A stretch of 64,000 bases of DNA from Sphingobacterium paucimobilis HER1398 (GCF_000416985.1 NZ_ATDL01000014.1:186001-250000), one strand, 5' to 3'. Shown: positions 51,555 through 61,761, counted from the stretch's first letter. Made by a program: numbers and translations. Notes: generated from the sequence alone by a model not told the origin.

Positions 51555-54500
51555 ATGCATAATATTTGTATGCGACAACGGTATCGAGACCGTTGTGCCC
51601 ATCTATTCAAAATCATCTTTGTAATGAAATTGATTATCATAATTATTACCATCGCAAGTCTGAATGCGATGTCTAAAGGATTAGCACAGACGCTCTCCCT
51701 GAAACTGAAGAATAAAACTATTGAGGAGGCTTTTTCGGCTGTAAAACAACAAACTGGCTATAGATTTATCTATCCAGAAGAAGTGTTACGGGACGATCGA
51801 ATGATAAATTTAGACGTAAAGAATGCTTCTTTAATATCTGTATTGGATGTTTTGTTTAAGAATAGCGGGCTTAGCTACCAGGTGCATGACGGAACCATTG
51901 TCGTAAAAAAGTCCTTTAATACCAAGTTGGGAATTAGAGAAGAATCCATAAGTCAACAGATGTTTTCGGGTACGGTAACGGATCAGTCAGGGGGAGGCCT
52001 GGCAGGTGTCACGATTCGGAATCTGACAACGGGAACAACATCGGCGACAAAGGAAAATGGGAGGTTTGAATTGTCTGGTGTTCAATTGGGCCATGAACTC
52101 GCTTTTTCGTTGATGGGATATCAATCCTATCGATTGAAAGTAGAGAATCTTGAATTCAAATTGGTGAGATTATCAGTAGAAGATCAGCATCTCGATGAGA
52201 TTATTGTGATAGGCTATGGTGAACAGACTAGGCGGAATGTGGTGGGATCTGTTAGCCAGATCAACGGAGACGAATTACAGAAGGCTCCTGCTATGAATAT
52301 TACCAACGTATTGGGAGGTAGATTACCAGGCCTCACTACATTGCAGCAGTCTGGGAGACCAGGAGCAGATAATGCGAGCCTAAGAATCCGAGGGATAAGT
52401 AGTTACGGTAATAATCAAACGCCTCTGATTATGATCGATGGAGTCGAGCGCCCTTCATTTGCTTATCTCGATCCTTCAGAGATCGAGACGATTTCGGTTT
52501 TGAAAGATGCAGTATCCACAGCAGTGTATGGATTGCAGGCTACGAATGGAATAATTTTGATAACGACGAAGAAAGGTAAAGCGAACGATACGAAGATAAA
52601 CTATGACGGTTCGTTTCAAATAGGTAAAAACACCCGTTTCCCCAAATTTTTGAATGCTATCGATTATATGCTTTGGTATAATAAAGGGACAGAAATGGAT
52701 AATGATTATCGGTTGAATCAAAATCAAGAACCTGTTCCCTATGTCTATGGACCTCAGTTAATCCGATCTATTTATGACGGGACTAATACCAATCCTCTGT
52801 TTGGACAGACAGATTGGGTCGGCGAATTACTTGCAAATAATAGTTATTCACAGCATCATGCCGTTTCTATTTCAGGCGGAGGTGAAAAATCAAAGTATTT
52901 TTCGTCACTATCCCATTTAGATCAAGGGGGTGTTATAAAAAACACAGATTTTAAACGGTACAACATCAGAAGTAATGTTTCTTCTAATTTGACGAACTAC
53001 TTGTCGACGGATCTAAAACTAGCTTATCGAGTAGAAGTAGGCAAAACGCCAGGTATTTCACCAGATAATACTTCTTTTCTTAATCCCTTCTATCAAGCAG
53101 CAATGATGTTACCCAATCTTCCTATGTATGCGGATAACGGTGTATATACAGCACATAATAGTTCTGTCGGGTGGGTAAGTCCATTAGCATCTGTAGAACA
53201 TTCTGGATATCAGCATAGAAATAACCATATCTTTCAAGGGGATGCCAATATCAAGTTTGTTGTACCTGGCATAGAAGGGTTAGATGTTCAGTTGTTGGTT
53301 GGTTATGACAAGACTAATTTAGAGTCGAAGATTTGGTTAGAGCCTTATAAGCTGATGGGGAGGGGACGTGACCAAAAAACAGGAACCTATACGGAAATGA
53401 ATACGGTACCAGGTATTACCAAGACTTCATTAACGCAAGCTCGTAATGAAAATAGTAGGATGACCTTTAGACCTTACATCAACTATTTAAAGACGTTCGG
53501 TTTGCATGATATTAGCTTTTTGGGACTTTATGAGTGGTCAAAGTATCAGTCTAGTACTTTGTCTGGGATAGCTCGTAATTTTCCTTTGGAGGGGATACAT
53601 GAACTGGAGTTTGGTAGCACAGATCCGTTGGATATAACCCGTCCGGGAGGAGGCAGCTCTCAAACCGCTAGAGCGGGGTATGTGGCAAGGTTGAATTATA
53701 CGTTCAATAAAAAGTATCTTTTAGAAGCTGCGTCACGTTGGGATGCATCTGTAAATTTTGACAAAGCGTACAGGTGGAGAATGTTCCCAGGTTTAGGGCT
53801 TGGCTGGATTCTTTCAGAAGAGCCTTTTTTTAAAGAAAATGTCGATTTTGTCGATTTTTTTAAATTCAAATATTCTGTAGGCAGAACTGGTAATGATAAG
53901 TTGAGCAGTTCCCTCGAATTTGCCTACCTGCAGACCTATGAACGACCTGATAAGGGAGCTCCTGTTTATGTGATTGGTGGTGTGCCCGTAACTTCGATAT
54001 ATACAAGTAAACCGCCAAATCCAATGCTGTCTTGGGAGACGAGTGTTACACACAATATCGGATTTGAATCTCAGTGGCTTAATAATCGTTTTGGATTTGA
54101 CTTTGAGTTTTTTAGGCGATATACCACGGATATCATTAATAATGCATCCAGTGAGTACCCTCCAACAATGGGTGGATATTTCCCCGCTCAGGTCAATGAT
54201 GGCGAAATGTTAAACAGGGGTATCGATGCACAGGTGAGATATCGCGATCAAGTTAATTCATTTAAGTATAGTATAACAGCTAATTTTAATTGGGCAAAGA
54301 ACAAGATTATAAAGCGACGGGAAAGTGAAAATTTGCCTGAATGGCAACGGACGGTTGGACGCTCCTACGGTGAAAAACTAGGTTTTATAGTCGATGGTAT
54401 TTATCAGACATGGGAAGAAACTAAGGATGCGGTTTCTCCATCTGGTGGAGTAGTAGCTCCTGGGTTTTATAAGTATAGAGATCTTAATGGCGATGGAAGA

Positions 54501-55076
54501 ATATCACGTGCTGATGATATGACTTTTATCGGTCGCAGTAATATGCCAGAGATGATGTTTGGGTTAAATATAGACTTGCAATATAAAGGTTTTGATTTTT
54601 CTACTTTATTTCAAGGAGCTGCATTGTCTAGTGTACTGATGTCAGGGTTATATGAGGGGTCTTCTGCTACTGAAGGTTTGGAATCTACTACAGTAATGTC
54701 TAGAGCATTCTATCAGAATGGAAATGCCCCCTATTTTTTGGTAGAAAACTCTTGGACACCAGATAATCCTAATGCTGAGTTTCCACGGCTCACAGCAGGA
54801 AAGGCTTCTTTAGGCGCTCATCATGCTCATAGTAATTCTGGCTTTTTGAGAAATGGAGCCTATCTCCGTGTCAAGTCTCTGCAGCTCGGATATACGATCC
54901 CAACACACATAATACAAAAAGCTAAGCTGGCGGGCATTAGGCTACATGCAACAGCATCTAATCTATTTACCTGGGACTATCTCAAATATTTTGATCCAGA
55001 AATGCCTAATGTGAACAATGGATTTTATCCTCAACAAAAGCTTTTTGCTTTTGGATTATCAGTCACCTTTAAATAG
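51555..55076 (+). CDS. SusC-family TonB-dependent transporter with STN domain (3)
   Basis: A 1173-residue transporter. Signal region to about residue 45, STN domain about 48-115 (LSLKLKNKTIEEAFSAVKQQ), CarboxypepD_reg-like domain (FSGTVTDQSGGGLAGVTIRN), IVIGYGEQTRRNVVGSVSQ, then the plug with LGGRLPGLTTLQQSGRPGADNASLRIRGI and TAVYGLQATNGIILITTKKG, and a beta barrel ending KLFAFGLSVTF. The STN domain couples it to the FecR of this locus. SusD3 starts 10 bases after its stop. Its substrate differs from that of SusC2, judging by different partner genes. Confidence 0.95.
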   Translation: MHNICMRQRYRDRCAHLFKIIFVMKLIIIIITIASLNAMSKGLAQTLSLKLKNKTIEEAFSAVKQQTGYRFIYPEEVLRDDRMINLDVKNASLISVLDVLFKNSGLSYQVHDGTIVVKKSFNTKLGIREESISQQMFSGTVTDQSGGGLAGVTIRNLTTGTTSATKENGRFELSGVQLGHELAFSLMGYQSYRLKVENLEFKLVRLSVEDQHLDEIIVIGYGEQTRRNVVGSVSQINGDELQKAPAMNITNVLGGRLPGLTTLQQSGRPGADNASLRIRGISSYGNNQTPLIMIDGVERPSFAYLDPSEIETISVLKDAVSTAVYGLQATNGIILITTKKGKANDTKINYDGSFQIGKNTRFPKFLNAIDYMLWYNKGTEMDNDYRLNQNQEPVPYVYGPQLIRSIYDGTNTNPLFGQTDWVGELLANNSYSQHHAVSISGGGEKSKYFSSLSHLDQGGVIKNTDFKRYNIRSNVSSNLTNYLSTDLKLAYRVEVGKTPGISPDNTSFLNPFYQAAMMLPNLPMYADNGVYTAHNSSVGWVSPLASVEHSGYQHRNNHIFQGDANIKFVVPGIEGLDVQLLVGYDKTNLESKIWLEPYKLMGRGRDQKTGTYTEMNTVPGITKTSLTQARNENSRMTFRPYINYLKTFGLHDISFLGLYEWSKYQSSTLSGIARNFPLEGIHELEFGSTDPLDITRPGGGSSQTARAGYVARLNYTFNKKYLLEAASRWDASVNFDKAYRWRMFPGLGLGWILSEEPFFKENVDFVDFFKFKYSVGRTGNDKLSSSLEFAYLQTYERPDKGAPVYVIGGVPVTSIYTSKPPNPMLSWETSVTHNIGFESQWLNNRFGFDFEFFRRYTTDIINNASSEYPPTMGGYFPAQVNDGEMLNRGIDAQVRYRDQVNSFKYSITANFNWAKNKIIKRRESENLPEWQRTVGRSYGEKLGFIVDGIYQTWEETKDAVSPSGGVVAPGFYKYRDLNGDGRISRADDMTFIGRSNMPEMMFGLNIDLQYKGFDFSTLFQGAALSSVLMSGLYEGSSATEGLESTTVMSRAFYQNGNAPYFLVENSWTPDNPNAEFPRLTAGKASLGAHHAHSNSGFLRNGAYLRVKSLQLGYTIPTHIIQKAKLAGIRLHATASNLFTWDYLKYFDPEMPNVNNGFYPQQKLFAFGLSVTFK

Positions 55077-55085
55077 TAACGATTT

Positions 55086-56774
55086 ATGAAAACGATTAAA
55101 ATAAAGATATTATTGCTAGTGACATGCATGATGAGCGCTTGTTCTATAGATTTGGTGCCTACAGATCGGTATACCGAGGATGTCATTTGGGATAATGAAA
55201 AGAGTATTGAGTTATACATAAATGGGATGTATGCTGAGTTCAGAAATTTTGAATTTGGAAGGTTATCTTTTATCGGTAACGATAATGCTTCAGATGCACT
55301 AACTGATCTGATGAAATATACCTCCAATTCTGCGGGCCGTGGCACAGTCAATGTACTGGCTACGGATGCTTCACGATATACAGCTACATCTCCAGGAATT
55401 GCTTATTGGACAAGTGCCTATAATCGTATACGTCGAATAAATGAATTTTTATATAGCTTAAAGACACATGCTAAGATCTCAGTCGAGCAGCAACAGATGT
55501 ATGAAGCAGAAGCACGTTTTATTCGAGGGTATGTCTACACTTGGCTCGCACGTATTAATGGAAGCTTCGTTATAATAGATAATATTGAACAGCACGCTTC
55601 GATTTACAGTGAGAGATCGTCAGAAGATGAATGTTGGAATTTTATTGCCAATGATTTTGCATTTGCTGCAGAGCATTTGCCTCGGGAGCAGTCTGTGAAT
55701 ATTGGTAAAGTTACCAAAGGTGCAGCTTTCGCAATGCTTGCCAGGACCTGGTTATATGCGGCATCTATAGCTGAATTTGATAAAAAGCTTTATAATAGTG
55801 ATACTAAAACAGGTGTCGATGCTGCTAAGGCAAAGACATACTACGAAAATGCTATTGCTGCTGCACAGAGTGTTGTAGACTTAGCCGATGGAGGGCTGTA
55901 TGATTTGGATTCCAATTATGAATCTATTTTTACCAACTCCAAAAGTAAAGAATCTATTTTTAGAATTGACTATGTTGGTCCTCTGATTACGCATCAATAC
56001 GATTTCGGTTTTGCACCCCCAGGAGATGCTCCAGAGGGACTTACCTACGGAATGCCGACAGCTGAGCTTGTAGATGAATTTGAGATGGCAGATGGAAGTA
56101 AGTTCAGTTGGGCAAACCCTGTACATGCCGCTAATCCTTACGCAAATAGAGAACCACGGTTTTATGCAACTATTTTATATAATGGAGCGAATTGGAAGGG
56201 GCGAGTGTTGGATATTACTGATGGAGGTGGTGTAGACGGTTTTGTTCAGGCAGGAAGTATTTCTGAACCGAAAAATACAATAACAGGCTACTATCCAAAA
56301 AAAATGCTAGACCCGAAAAACACTAGTTTTGTACAGAATAGAAGCACCCAGAGTTGGCATGAAATAAGGTACGCGGAAGTTCTGCTTATCTTAAGCGAAG
56401 CTCAATTATTTGCTGATAGATTGGCCGAAAGTAAGGCTACGTTAAACAAATTAAGAACGAAAAGAGGAGTCCCTGGCGTCAATGCAAATACTAAAGATCA
56501 ACTCTTTGCTGCACTACAACATGAAAGAATTGTGGAGCTAGCACTTGAAGGCCACCGCTATTGGGATTTACGAAGATGGCGACTAGCCCATGTCAAACTT
56601 AATAATGTGCGTTTTACGGGGCATCGAGTTAGCAGGCAAGGCAGTAGTGTTGTCTATACAACTGTCAGCTGCGACACTAAAGACAGGGAATTTATCGGTA
56701 GGATGTATTATCTTCCTATTCCTCTTGCCGAAACACAACGAAATGAGGGCGTTAAACAGATTCATGGTTGGTAA
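55086..56774 (+). CDS. SusD/RagB-family surface lipoprotein (3)
   Basis: A 562-residue lipoprotein; MMSACSIDLVPTDRYTED holds the lipidated Cys near residue 18. SusD signature blocks: NRIRRINEFLYSL, AEARFIRGYVYTWLARINGSF, WHEIRYAEVLLILSEAQLFADRL, LNKLRTKRGVPGVN and ALQHERIVELALEGHRYWDLRRW. It ends with YYLPIPLAETQRNEGVKQIHGW. It forms the lid of SusC3 and binds the glycan at the surface. Confidence 0.95.
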   Translation: MKTIKIKILLLVTCMMSACSIDLVPTDRYTEDVIWDNEKSIELYINGMYAEFRNFEFGRLSFIGNDNASDALTDLMKYTSNSAGRGTVNVLATDASRYTATSPGIAYWTSAYNRIRRINEFLYSLKTHAKISVEQQQMYEAEARFIRGYVYTWLARINGSFVIIDNIEQHASIYSERSSEDECWNFIANDFAFAAEHLPREQSVNIGKVTKGAAFAMLARTWLYAASIAEFDKKLYNSDTKTGVDAAKAKTYYENAIAAAQSVVDLADGGLYDLDSNYESIFTNSKSKESIFRIDYVGPLITHQYDFGFAPPGDAPEGLTYGMPTAELVDEFEMADGSKFSWANPVHAANPYANREPRFYATILYNGANWKGRVLDITDGGGVDGFVQAGSISEPKNTITGYYPKKMLDPKNTSFVQNRSTQSWHEIRYAEVLLILSEAQLFADRLAESKATLNKLRTKRGVPGVNANTKDQLFAALQHERIVELALEGHRYWDLRRWRLAHVKLNNVRFTGHRVSRQGSSVVYTTVSCDTKDREFIGRMYYLPIPLAETQRNEGVKQIHGW

Positions 56775-56786
56775 AAACAAGATACG

Positions 56787-58454
56787 ATGAAAAATAAACT
56801 ATTATACATAAGCTTTTTACTAAGTTGTTTGATTACTTCTTGTAGTAAAGAAATAAAAATAGAGCGGGGGACGGAGGGAGTAATAACCGATATATTTGCA
56901 AATATTGAAGGGTCAGGTCCTCAACGACTGTTTGAGGCCAGATATAGTAACGACACTATTTATTTTGATATCCCCTATTATTACCCAATCAACAGCGATT
57001 ATGAGACAGATTTGACCAAGATTATCGTTCGTGCATCCATATCCTCTGATGCTAAAGTTTCCACTCCTTTTGGAAAACCGATGGATTTAACAAGCCCATT
57101 TAGCTTCACGGTTGTATCAGGAAGTGGAGTAGAAACTAAGTATGTAATCAAAGCTCGTAAATTGGGAGATATAGGAATTGCAGACGCAAAAATAAGTTTT
57201 GAGTTGGATGGAGAGATAGAGGAGGTAGATGGGATATTGATCAATGATGAGCTTCGTTTTTTTATTGTTCCCGGTCAGGATATGAGCCAGACTAAGTTAA
57301 CATTTAGTATAAACAAGCATGCGACTTCTTCTATAGAATCCGGTAGTGTGCTGGATTTAAATACGCCTAAAATATTAACGATATCGGGGCCAGGAGGAGC
57401 GAGCAAGAATTACAATATTGTCTTGACCGAACCAGTTAAGCTTGAATATGGTTTCGGGGTGCATCGGAAACTATGGTTTAAAGAATGGGCAGAATTTGGT
57501 TTTGGAGGCATTGGTGCAGGTGAAGCAGAGCAGAGTCTTGCTGTCAGTGGAGACTATCTGATAATTGGCAAGGCGGGGACTTCCGGCAACGCGCGATATA
57601 TGGTTTATAATCGTTTTACAGGAGAGTATTTAAGGGATATGTATATGCCTTTTACAGCATCTTCTGGAGCTTTTGCAGACAGTCGTCAGCTTATTGCCGA
57701 TGAAAAGGGAAATTTACTTGCAATCAATCGTTCATTGATCAATAACGGCCTCCAAGTTTACAGATATAATAGTCCTTTCGATTTGACTCCGCAGCTTATG
57801 ATAAATACAATTAATAATCAGGGAGCAGGTACGACAGGATTGAGATTAAATGTAACAGGGGATTTAGATGGTGATGCAGTAATTGTGTCTACCAAGTCAT
57901 CTACAAAATCTTTTTACAGATGGGAAATTAAAAATGGGGTGCTACAATCTCAACAACCGACATTAGTTACAGTTGGGGTTGCTAAAGGGAGTACATTTGG
58001 TATCTATCCTGAAGTTCAATACATTCATCCAACAGTTTCTTCCAATTACCTTTTGGCGTTCCAGAATGGTTTCTTTCATGTCAACGGCAATACCGATCAG
58101 CAGATCCATGAAGTTAATATGAGTGCTACATTTTTTATGAATGCATTATCCATAGCGAGGTTCAATAAAGCAACCTATACATTCTTAGGACGATATTATT
58201 CCAACCTAAAAACAATGGGACTCTCGATGTTCGATATCACTGATCCGCAGATGTTCGGTACTCCGACTTCGTCCTCTTTGTATCCTTTGTTTAATGTATT
58301 TAATTCAGAGAGACTCAGAGCAGAACAAGATAGTCCAGGTACAGGAGACATAGCGGTAGGATATTCGCACGACGGAGATCGGATGCAAGTCTATATGCTG
58401 CATGTCGGTTCTGGAGTATTGGCGCACGAATTTACTGTTTATTCACAAAACTAA
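56787..58454 (+). CDS. DUF5018-like surface lipoprotein
   Basis: A 555-residue lipoprotein (LITSCSKE near residue 20). Two similar beta domains follow in the first 220 residues (about 25-125 and 130-215), with FTVVSGSGVETKYVIKARK closing the first and LTISGPGGASKNYNIVLTE closing the second, the layout I recall for DUF5018. The C-terminal 330 residues look like a beta-propeller (repeated FGGIGAGEAEQSLAVSGDYLIIG-like blades, with YRWEIKNGVL). It starts 13 bases after susD3. It is probably a glycan-binding surface protein; no catalytic motif was seen. Confidence 0.72.
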   Translation: MKNKLLYISFLLSCLITSCSKEIKIERGTEGVITDIFANIEGSGPQRLFEARYSNDTIYFDIPYYYPINSDYETDLTKIIVRASISSDAKVSTPFGKPMDLTSPFSFTVVSGSGVETKYVIKARKLGDIGIADAKISFELDGEIEEVDGILINDELRFFIVPGQDMSQTKLTFSINKHATSSIESGSVLDLNTPKILTISGPGGASKNYNIVLTEPVKLEYGFGVHRKLWFKEWAEFGFGGIGAGEAEQSLAVSGDYLIIGKAGTSGNARYMVYNRFTGEYLRDMYMPFTASSGAFADSRQLIADEKGNLLAINRSLINNGLQVYRYNSPFDLTPQLMINTINNQGAGTTGLRLNVTGDLDGDAVIVSTKSSTKSFYRWEIKNGVLQSQQPTLVTVGVAKGSTFGIYPEVQYIHPTVSSNYLLAFQNGFFHVNGNTDQQIHEVNMSATFFMNALSIARFNKATYTFLGRYYSNLKTMGLSMFDITDPQMFGTPTSSSLYPLFNVFNSERLRAEQDSPGTGDIAVGYSHDGDRMQVYMLHVGSGVLAHEFTVYSQN

Positions 58455-59879
58455 ATGAATATGAAAACGAATAATCAAAAGAATATATATATGCCACATT
58501 TTATGCTGCTATTTACAATTCTGACCACCATGATGCAGAGTTGTAAAGATCAAATAGCCAAGTTGCCAATGCCTGATACACATGAAGAAGTTATCGAAAC
58601 CTGGAATCCAGGACATGATGCATTTGTATGGGTAGATGCTACCGCAAATATATTCCAGGGACCGGGCAGATTTAGGGATAAAGAAGATATCAAATTGATA
58701 TTGGACAGTCTTAAGTTCGTTGGGATTAACGGTTTGGTTATAGATGTAAAACATAATACTGGAATGACATTATTCGACTCAGAGTATACTGAAAAATTAA
58801 CGACACATAATGGTTACGCATTGATACCAGATTATGTAGAGTTTATGGTTAGTGAGGCCAAGAGTCGGCAAATGAAAATATACTTTTCAATGAATACGTT
58901 TGTGTATGGTAATTCGTCAGGAAAGGGATATGTGTACAGCAATCCTGATTTTAGAAAGTATGAGTGTATGGCGATGAACGCTGATGGAACTAAATCACCC
59001 ATGTCAGCAAAAGGTAGAAGTTGCTTTCTTAATCCTGCGGCAAAGGAAGTCCAGGATCTTACCATCAATATAATTAAAGAGGCCGCTGTAAAGTATAAAC
59101 CTGATGGTATTATATTAGATTATTGTAGATATCCTGGTATTTATGCAGACTTTTCAGAATTGAGTAAAGAGCTCTTTATTCAATTTTTAGAAGAAAAATA
59201 TAATGATAACAATGCTCGGTTTATGGATTTTCCAAAGGATATCGTTAGTTCATGGAAAGCTGATGGGAATAACGCAAAGCCCAATACTACTGGGAAATAT
59301 TATAAAAAATGGCTGTATTTCAGGGCTAAAGTATTAAGAGATTTTTTTGCTAGAACGAGGCAAGAACTAAAAGTCGCAGCATCTAGCGTTGAATTAGGAG
59401 CTTATTCTGGAGCTTGGTACAACACATATTATGAACAGGGAAACAACTATGCTAGCGAGACCTATGATCCTTTTAATGATGAAGAGCTTACTTTTTCTGC
59501 TTTTGCCATCCCCGGATATCAAGAGAGCGGTTATGCTGAGCAATTGGATCTTTTCTTCTCCGGAAACTATTTCAAACAACTTTATCTAAAGGATAATTCA
59601 GCGACAGCGCACCTAAAATATCATTGGTGGAGTATTGAAGGTTCTATGAATGGTATAGAATACATTACTAGAAATAAAACAAAAGTATATTCAGGAATAG
59701 ATGTAGGTAACGTGACTTATGATTCCGAGGAGGATATCAGTAAGGCGATTAACTATATGTATAATCGTTCGAATGGAGGAGTTTTCGTGTTCGATGTTTG
59801 CCATATTACCGTACCTCGTTATAATCCCTTGAAGAAGGGACTGTGGGACGCGGTAAAAAATGGATTGATTAAAAACTAA
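58455..59879 (+). CDS. GHL10-type glycosidase-like lipoprotein
   Basis: A 474-residue lipoprotein (MMQSCKDQ near residue 30). The body is a TIM-barrel of the glycosyl hydrolase-like 10 (GHL10, YngK/DUF187-type) group: HDAFVWVDATANIFQ, INGLVIDVKHNTG, SRQMKIYFSMNTF, SCFLNPAAKEVQDLTINIIKEA and YKPDGIILDYCRYPG, where the Asp of ILDYCRYP is the typical conserved residue. ASSVELGAYSGAWYNTYYEQG and SGIDVGNVTYDSEEDISKAI close the barrel. It is the last gene of locus 3 and probably the enzyme that cleaves the glycan bound by SusD3. The natural substrate is not known; no other hydrolase is present in this locus. Confidence 0.82.
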   Translation: MNMKTNNQKNIYMPHFMLLFTILTTMMQSCKDQIAKLPMPDTHEEVIETWNPGHDAFVWVDATANIFQGPGRFRDKEDIKLILDSLKFVGINGLVIDVKHNTGMTLFDSEYTEKLTTHNGYALIPDYVEFMVSEAKSRQMKIYFSMNTFVYGNSSGKGYVYSNPDFRKYECMAMNADGTKSPMSAKGRSCFLNPAAKEVQDLTINIIKEAAVKYKPDGIILDYCRYPGIYADFSELSKELFIQFLEEKYNDNNARFMDFPKDIVSSWKADGNNAKPNTTGKYYKKWLYFRAKVLRDFFARTRQELKVAASSVELGAYSGAWYNTYYEQGNNYASETYDPFNDEELTFSAFAIPGYQESGYAEQLDLFFSGNYFKQLYLKDNSATAHLKYHWWSIEGSMNGIEYITRNKTKVYSGIDVGNVTYDSEEDISKAINYMYNRSNGGVFVFDVCHITVPRYNPLKKGLWDAVKNGLIKN

Positions 59880-59903
59880 TATTAAATATAATAGAACTAA
59901 CTT

Positions 59904-59940
59904 AAGCCCCAATAACACATTGAAGTTATTGGGGCTTTAT
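59904..59940 (+). terminator. Bidirectional terminator between locus 3 and the GMC gene
   Basis: AAGCCCCAATAAC (59904-59916) and GTTATTGGGGCTT (59925-59937) pair over 13 bases with an 8-base loop, followed by an AT-rich tail. It lies between convergent genes. Confidence 0.85.
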
Positions 59941-59947
59941 TAATAAT

Positions 59948-61642
59948 TTAAAGTTTTCCATCTTTGAGTTGCTCGACCGCATAATTTGCAGCTCTAGCCG
60001 ATAAGGCCATAAAAGTCAAGGAAGGGTTTTGGTTTCCAGCACTTGTCATACAGGCACCATCTGTTACGAATACGTTAGGACAGTCATGTAATTGATTGTA
60101 TTTGTTGAGTACCGAAGAACTTGGGTCGTTCCCCATACGAGCGCCCCCCATTTCATGAACTTCTAAACCAGGCTGACGACCAAGTTCCAAGTGTTGATCT
60201 ATAGTTTTTATATCCGTGCATCCTGACTCCTTCAGCATTTCTCTCCCAGCTTTAAAAAAAGCTTCCATCATATTCACATCATTAGGAGAGTATCCGACAG
60301 AAGTTATTAGTTTCGGCAAGCCATATTTATCTTTCTCTTTACTAAGACGAACGTGATTTTCAAAGATAGGAACAACTTCTCCCTGCATCATCATACCGAC
60401 TCTCCACTCTCCGGGTTCAGTTAGGCTGTCTTTGAATAGAGGACCTACTTGAGTGCCAATAGGGCGTTTCCACCCCTCGCGATGGGCACTGAATGCAATC
60501 AGGTAGGAACCTTCGAAGCTCGGACTTTTGGTTTGAATGTTTTCAAAGGCAGGAATAAATACCTGAGTAGGGCGTCTACCATAGTAATATTGATCCTCAA
60601 ACCCCGCTATTTTAGCTTGTATCTTACCTCTGTAGTTATGAAACACAATATAATGCCCCAAAATTCCGCTGCTATTTCCTAATCCATTGGGAAAGGTGGG
60701 AGAAGTAGAATTTAGCAATATCAAGTTCGAGTTTAAAGTGGAGGCATTAAGGAAAATTACTTTAGCGTTATATTGTTTTTTTTCTCTTGTATGTGCATCT
60801 ATTACCAGTACGCCAGTAGCTTTTTTTAACTTTTCATCATAGATGACTTTTTCGACGATACTATCTGTTTTCAAAGTTAAGTTTCCTGTTTTTTGTGCGA
60901 CCGGAAGGGTCGAAGAGTTGGCACTAAAATAACCTCCAAAAGGACAGCCTCTTTCGCAAAGTGATCGAGCCATACATTGGCCTCTTCCTTGTGCTTTCTG
61001 TATATCCGTAACCTTTGCAAGATTGGCTGTTCGACCAATAATAGGGAAGCGGTTAGGAAAATTTTTACGTATTGATGCAGAGATATAACTTTCCACCGAA
61101 TTCATTTCGAATGAACCGACGACCTCAGAATCGGGAAGGTTTTCGATTCCATCTCGATTCCCAGATATGCCTATAAACTTTTCAACATGGCTATACCATT
61201 CCGAAAGGTCATCATAAGCTATAGGCCAATCGACAGCAGTATTGAAATTTTTAGGGTTGTTGAACTCAAAATGACTCCAGCGTTGTGTTTGTCTCGCCCA
61301 AAGTAATGATTTGCCTCCTACTTGGTATCCTCTTATCCAGTCAAAAGGCTTTTCCTGAATATAAGCTTGATCGTCGTCATTGATGTAAAAGTGTGAAGTT
61401 GCATCGCTGTAGTTATAGTGTTTACTAATTAAAGGGTTAGCTTTTTTCTTTTCTAGCTTGACATTTCCTGCATAAGGAAATTCCCATGGATCTAGCATGG
61501 CTGTGGGGTAGTCCTTAATGTGTTCTACCTGGCGGCCTCGCTCAAGCAGTAGGACTTTTAGGCCTTTTTCACAAAACTCCTTGGCAGCCCAACTACCCGA
61601 AATGCCTGAACCAACAATTATAACGTCAAAGGTTTCCTTCAT
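59948..61642 (-). CDS. GMC-family FAD-dependent oxidoreductase
   Basis: A 564-residue flavoenzyme of the glucose-methanol-choline family. The FAD loop is at the N-terminus (FDVIIVGSGISGSWAAKEF), with GYQVGGKSLLWARQTQRWS, a Cys-rich stretch CMARSLCERGCPFGG near residue 215, and a C-terminal block LEVHEMGGARMG and FVTDGACMTSAGNQNPSLTFMALSARA carrying the active-site His/Asn pair. It resembles gluconate 2-dehydrogenase-type large subunits and would oxidise a sugar hydroxyl. No signal peptide and no small subunit (subunit 3) gene are adjacent, so it may be cytoplasmic or carried by an unlinked partner. A copy of the LacI-type site lies 12 bases before its start codon, linking it to the locus at 14428-28601. 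Confidence 0.93.
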   Translation of the reverse strand: MKETFDVIIVGSGISGSWAAKEFCEKGLKVLLLERGRQVEHIKDYPTAMLDPWEFPYAGNVKLEKKKANPLISKHYNYSDATSHFYINDDDQAYIQEKPFDWIRGYQVGGKSLLWARQTQRWSHFEFNNPKNFNTAVDWPIAYDDLSEWYSHVEKFIGISGNRDGIENLPDSEVVGSFEMNSVESYISASIRKNFPNRFPIIGRTANLAKVTDIQKAQGRGQCMARSLCERGCPFGGYFSANSSTLPVAQKTGNLTLKTDSIVEKVIYDEKLKKATGVLVIDAHTREKKQYNAKVIFLNASTLNSNLILLNSTSPTFPNGLGNSSGILGHYIVFHNYRGKIQAKIAGFEDQYYYGRRPTQVFIPAFENIQTKSPSFEGSYLIAFSAHREGWKRPIGTQVGPLFKDSLTEPGEWRVGMMMQGEVVPIFENHVRLSKEKDKYGLPKLITSVGYSPNDVNMMEAFFKAGREMLKESGCTDIKTIDQHLELGRQPGLEVHEMGGARMGNDPSSSVLNKYNQLHDCPNVFVTDGACMTSAGNQNPSLTFMALSARAANYAVEQLKDGKL

Positions 61643-61653
61643 AATTTAATGCC

Positions 61654-61665
61654 GTGTACGTAAAC
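61654..61665 (-). promoter_or_regulatory. LacI-type operator before the GMC gene
   Basis: On the minus strand GTTTACGTACAC is identical to the site before susC1 (14284-14295). It lies 12 bases before the GMC start codon. No clear -7 element was recognised next to it. Confidence 0.65.
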
Positions 61666-61761
61666 ATCACTAATTTAGTTCTTTTTTTAAACAGTTGATA
61701 AATATTCACTGTAAAATTTTTACTGTGAATAACAACTAAGAGGATAAAACTCTTGATATAA

